From contig CM037874.1 of NCBI GenBank assembly GCA_021292105.1, positions 12,258,502-12,322,501 of the forward strand: a DNA stretch of 64,000 bases, read 5' to 3'. This document shows positions 27,601 through 36,600 of the stretch, in pieces (positions within the stretch are counted from its first letter, which is position 1; each line of letters starts with the position of its first letter). Source of the DNA: Anadara kagoshimensis. Lineage: Eukaryota > Mollusca > Bivalvia > Arcoida > Arcidae. A program made the position numbers and the translations under genes. The notes under the pieces are model-generated. The model did not search any database. It had not been told where the DNA came from and saw only the letters and a list, made by a program, of their open reading frames with translations.

Positions 27601-30600
27601 CATGTTCCCATATATAAATTTACTCATGCATTAATAACTATTTTAATTAAAGGTCAAGCAGACAGGTTAATTTTGCTTGCCAATACTAGAATAGATTGAT
27701 ATTAATTGTACATAAATAAAATTCTTTTGTATTACTCAATACTGATGTTAGCCTTATAAACAGTTTGTTGTGCTTAAATGTTTCATGGACTGATGTCCAG
27801 ACATTTCTGTTCACTTAAATTAAATGGTTTAAACAAAATTTAAATATACACACATACCGGTATATTGACTTTTTTTAAAAAAAAAAAAAAACAAAAAAAG
27901 GTAAAGTTTGTACAATGCCCATTGTTGAAAAACAGTATGTACATGTATATATGTATCTAAGATTTAAGTGAAGGAAAATCTTACTTAAGAAATGATTGCA
28001 GGCCCCGGTTTCACAATCATTCCTTAGCTAAGATTTTCCTTAACTTAAATCTTGCAAAATTTCAATCCTTTATAATTTTGTTAATTTTGAAGATAGTCAG
28101 GATTTTTAGGTGTCAATCTTAAGATATTTTCTAGATTAAAACATTTGCATTTAGTTTTGACAAAAATATTCATCAGTAGTTTAAACAAGAGGCCCATGGG
28201 CCTTATACGCTCACCTGATAACTAATGGCTAGCTGATAGATTTAAAGAAAACATAAATTCTAAACCCCAATGACTTTTTTCTTTACATCAAAATGATCAT
28301 TGTATCAATACCTGCAACATTCTAATATACATGCCTATACAAAACGTTTATAGTTTTTGAGATAATTAATCGTTTCAGTATTGTTTTGCATCTGTGACCT
28401 TGACCTTTAAACCCATGACCTTTTGCTATACATCGAAATGATTGTTGTATCGATACCTACAACATTCTAATATACATGCTTATACAAAAAGTTAATAGTT
28501 TTTAAGATAATTAACTATTTCGGTATTGTTTCACATCTGTGACCTTGATCTTTGAACCCATGACCTTTTTCTATACATCAAAATAACCGTCATATCAATA
28601 CCTACAACATTTTAATATACATGCCTATACAAAAAAATTATAGTTTTCGAGATAATTAACCATTTCGGTATTGTTTGACATCTGTGACCTTGACCTTTGA
28701 ACCCATGACCTTTTTCTATACATCAAAATGATCATTGTATCAATACCTACAACATTCTAATATACATGCCTATACAAAAAAGTTTATAGTTTTCAAGATA
28801 ATAAACCATTTGGGTATTGTTTCGCATCTGTGACCTTGACCTTTGAACCCATGGTCTTTTTCTATACATCAAAATAATCGTCATATCAATACCTACAACA
28901 TTCTAATATACATGCCTATACAAAACGTTTATAGTTTTCGAGAAAATTAACCATTTCGGTATTGTTTCGCGTCTGTGACCTTGACCTTTGAACCCATGAC
29001 CTTTTTCTATACATCAAAATAATCGTCATATCAATACCTACAACATTCTAATATACATGCTTATACAAAAAGTTTATAGTTTTCAAGAAATTAACCATTT
29101 CGGTATTGTTTCGCATCTGTGACCTTGACCTTTGAACCCATGACCTTTTTCTATACATCAAAATGGTCGTTGTATCAATACCTACAACATTTAAATATAC
29201 ATGCCTATACAAAAAGTTTATAGTTTTCGAGATAATTAACCATTTCGGTATTGTTTTCGCATCTGTGACCTTGACCTTTGAACCCATGACCTTTTTCTAT
29301 ACATCAAAATGATCGACGTATCAATACCTTCAACATTCTAATATACATGCCTATACAAAAAGTTTATAGTTTTCGAGATAATTAACCATTTCGGTGTTGT
29401 TTCGCACCTGTGACCTTGACCTTTGAACTCATGACCTTTTTCTATACATCAAAATGATCGTTGTATCATGACCTACAACATTCTAATATACATGCCTTTA
29501 CAAAAAGTTTATAGTTTTCGAGATAATTAACCATTTCGGTTTTGTGTCGCATCTATGACCTTGACCTTTGAACCCATGATCTTTTTCTATACATCAAAAT
29601 GATTGTTGCATCAATACCTACAACATTCTAATATACATGCCTATACAAAAAGTTTATAGTTTTCGAGATAATTAACCATTTCGGTATTGTTTCGCATCTG
29701 TGACCTTGACCTTTGAACCCATGACCTTTATCTATACATCAAAATGATCGTTGTATCATGACCTACAACATTCTAATATAAATGCCTATACAAAAAGTTT
29801 ATAGTTTTCAAGATAATTAACCATTTCGGTATTGTTTTGCATCTGTGACCTTGACCTTTGAACCCATGAGCTTTTTCTATACATCAAAATGATCGTTGTA
29901 TCAATACCTACAACATTCTAATATATATGACTATACAAAAAGTTGATAGTTTTCGAGATAATAAATATAATCAGAGGTAAAAAAAATTAGGTCATGACCT
30001 TCACAATTGACCTTGACCTCATTTTGAAGATACTAACAAGAAGATGTCAAAACTGAAAACTCCATGTCATTATCTGGTCAAATAGTCAAGTTATTATAAT
30101 TTGAAGCAATTTTACGATTTTTTCAAAATTAAACGCAAAAATGCGTAACCCATTTTTCGACCGAATTTCACGAAATGAACAAACTACAAGCTTAAGACCC
30201 TAGAGAAGCCAAATATCACATCAGATTTTTTCTCCAATCAATACTTTCGGAGAAGAAGATTTTTTAAGATTTTTGCACCCCTAGGTCACCTTGACCTAGT
30301 TATGGTAGCCATGGCAACGCCACGGACAAATCTGAATTGCACCGACCAAGACATGCTTCTGACCAAGTCTCGTTGAAATCTGCCAAGTACTTTCAGAGGA
30401 GAAGTCGAAAATGTGTGTTAACGACGCACGCACGCACACACGCATGCACGCACACACGCACGCACACACGCACATACACACGCTGCACCATACCATAAGC
30501 TCACATGACCTTTGGTCAGGTGAGCTAAAAATTAGGTCACGACCTTCACAACTGACCTTGACCTCATTTTGAAGATACTAACAAGAAGATGTCAAAACTG

Positions 30601-33600
30601 AAAACCCCATGTCATTATCTGGTCAAATAGTCAAGTTATAACAATTTGAAGCTATTTTTTTAAAATTAAACGCAAAAACGCGTAACCTATTTTTTGTCCG
30701 AATTTCACAAAATGAACAAACTATAGGCTTAAGACCCTAGAGAACCCAAATATCACATCAGATTTTTTCTCCAATCAATACTTTCGGAGAAGAAGATTTT
30801 TTAAGATTTTTGCACCCCTAGGTCACCTTGACCTAGTTATGGTAGCCATGGCAACGCCACGAACAAATCTGAATTGCACCGACCCAGACATGCTTCTGAC
30901 CAGGTCTCGTTGAAATCTGCCAAGTACTTTCAGAAGAGAAGTCGAAAATGTGTGTTAACGACGCACGCACGCACGCACACACACATGCACGCACGCACGC
31001 ACACACGCACATACACACGCTGCACCATACCATAAGCTCACATGACCTTTGGTCAGGTGAGCTAAAAAATGATAACCAAAATTTGCTAAATTTAAGTTAA
31101 GGAAAATCTTAGCTAAGGAATGCTTGTGAAACCGGGGCCAGTACTTGAGCTTGGTATAGGTAAATTACTGGTTTTTGGTAAACTTGCTTCTTTAGGGATA
31201 ATTTGTTACTGGGAGCAGTAGATTTAGTGGAAGTTTATGTAAAGAGGAGGCAGCTTCAAATTAATCCACTATACAGTGTATAGATAAAGGACTAAGTTCA
31301 CTATTCACCAAACTATTTAACAAGAATCTTTATTTTTTCCCTTACACAGAAGTAGAATCACGTTAATTAGAGCCCCCGAGCTATTATTGGATTACATATT
31401 ATATACTGATGTTTTACAAAGTTTTATCCACTCCCGACAAGAAATTAAGGAGCTAATACAAACAGTCTGACATCTTACCGGATAAATCACGAAGATCAAT
31501 AACAAATAGACGTGGTCGTACCAAATAGATGTAGTCATTACGACGACGTGATACACACATCTGCTGAGAAAGTTAGCGTAGGGAATCAATAAGGAAAGAG
31601 ACGATAACATTTATCACACAAACCCCAGAAATCAATGTTACACAGTTAAAAACTTTTAGAGTTGATCAATCTTGGGTGAAATTAAACTGACTACATGACA
31701 AACTCAGTAAATCAAAGTCGCTGGTGAATGGTATCGCAGAAAATGCAACATTTATTTCATTCTATCACAGAAAATGGATCCGAAGTTTCAATCTCTTTAA
31801 ATACATCAACTGGAATAATGAGAAAGATTTTTTAGGTAATCAGGAGAGAAAATTTCCCCTAATTGAACAAAATCACCGTATAAGGTCTATAAGAATCAAT
31901 ATCTGTCTGTCTAATTCTTCCAACTTAATAACTAGGTATATCAGGTCTACAATTATATATACCATTAGGGTAGCTCAGTTGGTAAAGTGCTAACTTCATA
32001 TGTGGGAGGTTGTGGGTTTGAACCCCAGCTGTAGCTGATATAGGTTGTGACTGTTCTTTTGCCAAGCACTCAGAGATGCCAAATGAAAGTCACATGGTCC
32101 TTTGGAAGAGACCATAAAAACCAATGCTCCGTGCCACAGTAGATATGGCACATTTAAAAGAAACTTCCCTTCCCCTTCCTGAGCCCAATGCAACGGTCAA
32201 AATTTCAGCAACTTCACCTATAGCTGGTGAAATCTAGATATAAGTGAAATATTCTTGACTGAGACATAAAACCCCATTCAATCAATAAATTAATCTACAA
32301 TTACGTGCTACAAAGTATATAAAGACTACCCTCAGTTTTACAGCAATGAATAACTACAAAAATTCTATTTTAAAATACATTATTTATAGATAACAAATTT
32401 CCATGCTCATAAAACACAGGAAAATAATTATGCTGAATAATTTTTATATAAAAATCAATCCGCCACAATTGATTTTATTTCATTCTGTGAATCCAAGATT
32501 ATTTATTGCTTGTATCACAATGTCAAGTTATCAGAAGTGTAAGATAGTTCTGCTTGCTGCACATACAGTCCATCAGAAAAATATTATTCTTTTAACTTTA
32601 AACACAATGATGGACACCAATGCTTAGTTTCACTAATCATATATGTTTTGATGTATTTAAGCTATTGGTAAAATAAGTCACATTCTCAAAATGTACACAT
32701 GCAATACTTATTGATATAAATGTTTGTAAAATAAGAATTACGTGCATTTGCATTGAAAAATGGTGGTCATGTTTATTCATTGTTTAGCATTTTAAGTCCA
32801 GTAGTCAGAATCACTGGTAATGGTATAAAAAAGAAAGAACCAATTAGACTGTCAAAGAACACATGTTACAAGCAAATGGATCAAGTGAGTCTAAACTCTA
32901 AAGTTCATGATTGTCTAGTTTCTTTGGCCTAAATGTGTTTAATGTCATCTAATTTTTTTATCTAAATAGGTCTAAAGTTGTCTAACATCTTGGGCCCAAA
33001 TTGACCTAAAGTTGTCAAATTTTGTGGGTTTAAACAGGTCTAAAAGTTTCTTAACTTGAAGTGCCGAAATGGGTATAAAGTTGTCTTAATTCTTTGGACC
33101 AAATGGGTCTAACTAAGGCCTAAATGGTTGAATAAATTCTTTGTTTTACTAGCACTCAAGATGTCTCAATAGTTATCAGTAAAACATTTCAGACTAGAAC
33201 TCAAATCTCCTCATCAAATCAAATCTAAGCTACTTCATGACCCAACCCGATGGCAAAGGTCATATTTTAAAATGACCTATTTAATTTAAATTTTACACAT
33301 CTTATCTAATAGTTACACAAGTTGACCTATAATCAGTTCATTGTCAGCAATTCTCCAACTTATATACCTACACAGGGATTTTTCCAACCATTATTCAGTG
33401 TCTGGATAAAGGACCCATTCCAAATGCCCAAAAGTGCACATTTTCCCCAATTTTGTAGGTGGAAATTTCCAATGATTTTTATACAAGAACTGAGAGGAAA
33501 CTCTTGTGTTAAGCACTCAGCATAGCTTGTATCTCTTCATAATAACTTACATTTAAATATACATCCATGTGTATTCAAGTAATTATAACATGTATGAGTA

Positions 33601-36600
33601 AATCAATTTCTTAGCAGTATAAACATGATAAATGTGTATAATACATGTATAACAAGTATCAGTAAACAGATAAATATGGAAAGATTATCATTAAAAGATT
33701 TTCTTTTTCCAAACATTTGGATTTTGTCAAATGATTTTTCCCAATTTCATGCCAAGGTCACTTTCACAAAGATAAAACTTATATATCGACCATCATTGGG
33801 TTTTCGTACACAAAATTTGAAGAATGAATACTATCAAATTTGGAACACAATTACTTTTATCACTTCAATTATTAAAATTCGACCAGTTTGATTTTTTAAA
33901 ATAATTAGTGCATTTTGTCTACTAATAGTGCCAGTTTTCATAAACATTCAAAGGTGGAAATATTTGTGTCAGCAAACTTTCATGAACTTCTTGTGGAACA
34001 AAAAATAGCGAATTTTAATACAAACCAAATATTCATACAAACTAAATGTGATTATGTATACCCGTCTTTTTATAATGGTTTTACATATATTATGTTAAGA
34101 GTAATCTTCACATAAATATATAGTACATTCTGTCAAGGACATGGATAAAATATTCGCCTCTAGGTTTAACAAAATGTTCTGACAAATGCTGCAGAAAAGT
34201 TTTTTTTCAGTTTTAAATCTTATTTCCAAAATTAATTTAATCATAAAATTAGTTTTATGTAAATTTATAGTGCAGTTTTCGTATTTAACAAATGGGTTAG
34301 TTTGGACCATCAAACTACTATAACCACACCATTAGACAAGTTCAATATAAGAATAATTCACTATCAGTGGTCCTGCACAGTAACAAATATGTTTCTGTTC
34401 TTCTCTTGTTTGCTTTTTACTGTATTTCCATGGACTTTTGTTGTTTATCCGTTTTTGGTTGCATTTTGACTGTTGCCAAGTACACAAAATATTGCTTTGA
34501 TCTATTTATATGCAATATGCATGGCCTTAAATCCATGTGTATTAGCCAGATTGTATATTATCATAAATGAATATGTCATGGTCAATTTTATTATAAATCA
34601 ATCATCCATTTTCACACTGGATAAACATAACATGCTGGAATACATGTGGGAAAACAAGTGTAGTGCATACTTTGTACATATGTATTGCATGGATACTTTA
34701 TACATATTAAGCACCTATTGTACATGTTAAGCACATACTTCACACATGTTTAGCACATACTTCACACATGTTATGCACATTTTCACATGTCAAGCTCCTA
34801 ATTTACACATGTTACACACCTATTTTACACATATTAAGCTCCAACTTTACACATGTTAAGCTCCAACTTTAAGCATGGTAAGCTCCTACTTTACAAATGT
34901 TAAGCACCTATTTTACATGGTAAGCTCCAACTTTACACATGTTAAGCACCTATTTTACATGTTAAGCTCCAACTTTACACATGTTAAGCACCTATTTTAC
35001 ATGTTAAGCTCCAACTTTACACATGTTAAACACCTATTTTACATGTTAAGCTCCAACTTTACACATGTTAAGCACATATTTTACACATGTTTAGCACCTT
35101 TTTTTACATATTAAGCTCCAACTTTACACATGTCAAACACCTATTTTACACATGTTAAGCACAAACATTGTGTATATGTATTACTTTACACATGTTAAGC
35201 ACCTTTTTCACACATTTTGAGCACCCTTTTTACAGGTTAAGCTCCTACTTAACACATGTTAAGCACATACATTAGGCATGTGTAGTGCATATTATACACA
35301 TGTTAAGCACCTATTTTACACATGTTAAGCACATACTTTACATATGTTAAGTACCTATTTTACACATCTGCAGTGCATGCATACTTTGCACACTTAGAAA
35401 TACAAGGCAAACTGAAATATGTTGCCTTTGGTCTCAGAAATTTTATTTATTAGATAAATATGTTTATATATATTGTTAGCATAATTTACAAAGTTTTACC
35501 TTAACCTAATACTGGACAAACAACAGTACCTACTTGACTTCACTTATAAAAGTACATGTGACATAATGACCTACCAATGACCTACATGTAGGCCAATATA
35601 GTCTATGTTGTTTTGGTCAGTTTTCTCCAAGGCCTAAAGCCATATAGCCTAGCAGTATATATTGACACACTGACAGTATTTTCAGTATTTTGAGAGATGA
35701 AATTATTATTTAGTGGTCAGTGATGCAAGGGCCCTTTGTCATATTGGTCAGTTTTATCTATGGTCTACAGCAACAGTGCTCATCCAGAAAAGGTGCTTGC
35801 ATCATTAGCCCCCAAAAATTAACGTTGTCCACCAAAATACTGTCAGTGTGACAACACTATTCCGTCATTTTAGTATTGGTTGAGTTTGAAAAAATTTAAT
35901 CTCCTTTTTATTTTTCTTTGGTATAACACTGATCTTTTCAAATAATATGCCTTTAATTTTCTTGTATGACAACCCTATTTTTGAAATTATGAGCCCTGTG
36001 TGTGCCAGAATAACCCCATTAACCATATTTCTGAATTGAACACTGAAACAATACACAGAACAATCCAAAGATGACCTGAATTTCCAAACTAGAACAATTT
36101 TATTGAAATGGAATAAGAGCTAGACATGATGGGTAACTATCAGACCTGTGACTGGCTTCTCACTATAAGGTGAGATTATTAATGTTACATGTAATTGTCT
36201 CTTACTATTTACTGCTGACTGCTGATCCTAGATCAGTGCTACCACCTAACCAGAACAAAAGCTTTCATCTAGCCAAGATAAGTGATACCATCTAGCAACA
36301 AAAAATGATATATACCATCTAAACCAAGATAAATGTTGTAAGTAATAGAAACAAGCTCTCTCTCCCCCCTCTTTCTGTTAAGACAAAAATCCCTAGACAA
36401 ACAACATAAAGATCAAATTTTAGCAAAAGAAATGTATTGATCACTTTTTGTTTGAATGAAGCAAAACAATTTTTTGTGATATGTCAAACAAAACTCAACA
36501 AAAAGTATTACTGAGGTGGGGGTAGTGTTTATTGGTAGTAAAATGTTGTTTACTAAAAACCAGGTAGTCAATGAGTCAATGACATACTTGATTAAGTTGA

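Larger units (their letters stand above)
28184..31068 (+). mobile_element. Inner 2.9-kb tandem-repeat-bearing element (Helentron/HINE-like)
   Basis: The 5' end has the palindrome 'aggcccatgggcct' and then 'gctcacctga'; the 3' end has the inverse 'tcaggtgagct' as part of a hairpin ('agctcacatgacc' pairing with 'ggtcaggtgagct'), followed by AAAAAA. In between are eleven 145-bp units, then a ~540-bp unit present twice (29985-30527 and 30528-31065), each ending in an (acgc)n tract. Subterminal inverted repeats, an internal minisatellite and a terminal 3' hairpin are the described layout of non-autonomous Helentrons; that assignment is inference. No transposase or helicase frame is present. Confidence 0.7.
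28001..31139. mobile_element. Outer MITE with GGCCCCGGTTTCACAA TIRs, split by a larger inner element
   Basis: Left terminus 'ggccccggtttcacaatcat' (28001) and right terminus, inverted, 'ggccccggtttcacaagcat' (ending 31139). Homology continues into 'tccttagctaagattttcc' for about 55 bp. A 3-bp duplication CAG flanks GCCCCGG…CCGGGGC. Without the inner insertion (about 28184-31068) this would be a ~250-bp MITE. It lies in carrier intron 1. Confidence 0.8.

Noticed and set aside
28266..30500. Several open frames on the minus strand in the 145-bp and 540-bp units
   Set aside because: They repeat with the tandem units, lack splice sites in register and have low-complexity Cys/Val text from the (acgc)n tract.
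31963..32040. tRNA gene
   Set aside because: A- and B-box-like promoter text is present but no cloverleaf acceptor stem closes, and the sequence continues into a SINE core and tail. The same holds at 20.6, 47.0 and 59.0 kb.
34875..35114. Frame with repeated [13 protein letters not shown]
   Set aside because: Produced by the 22/42-bp minisatellite; no domain, no conservation of frame at the array edges.
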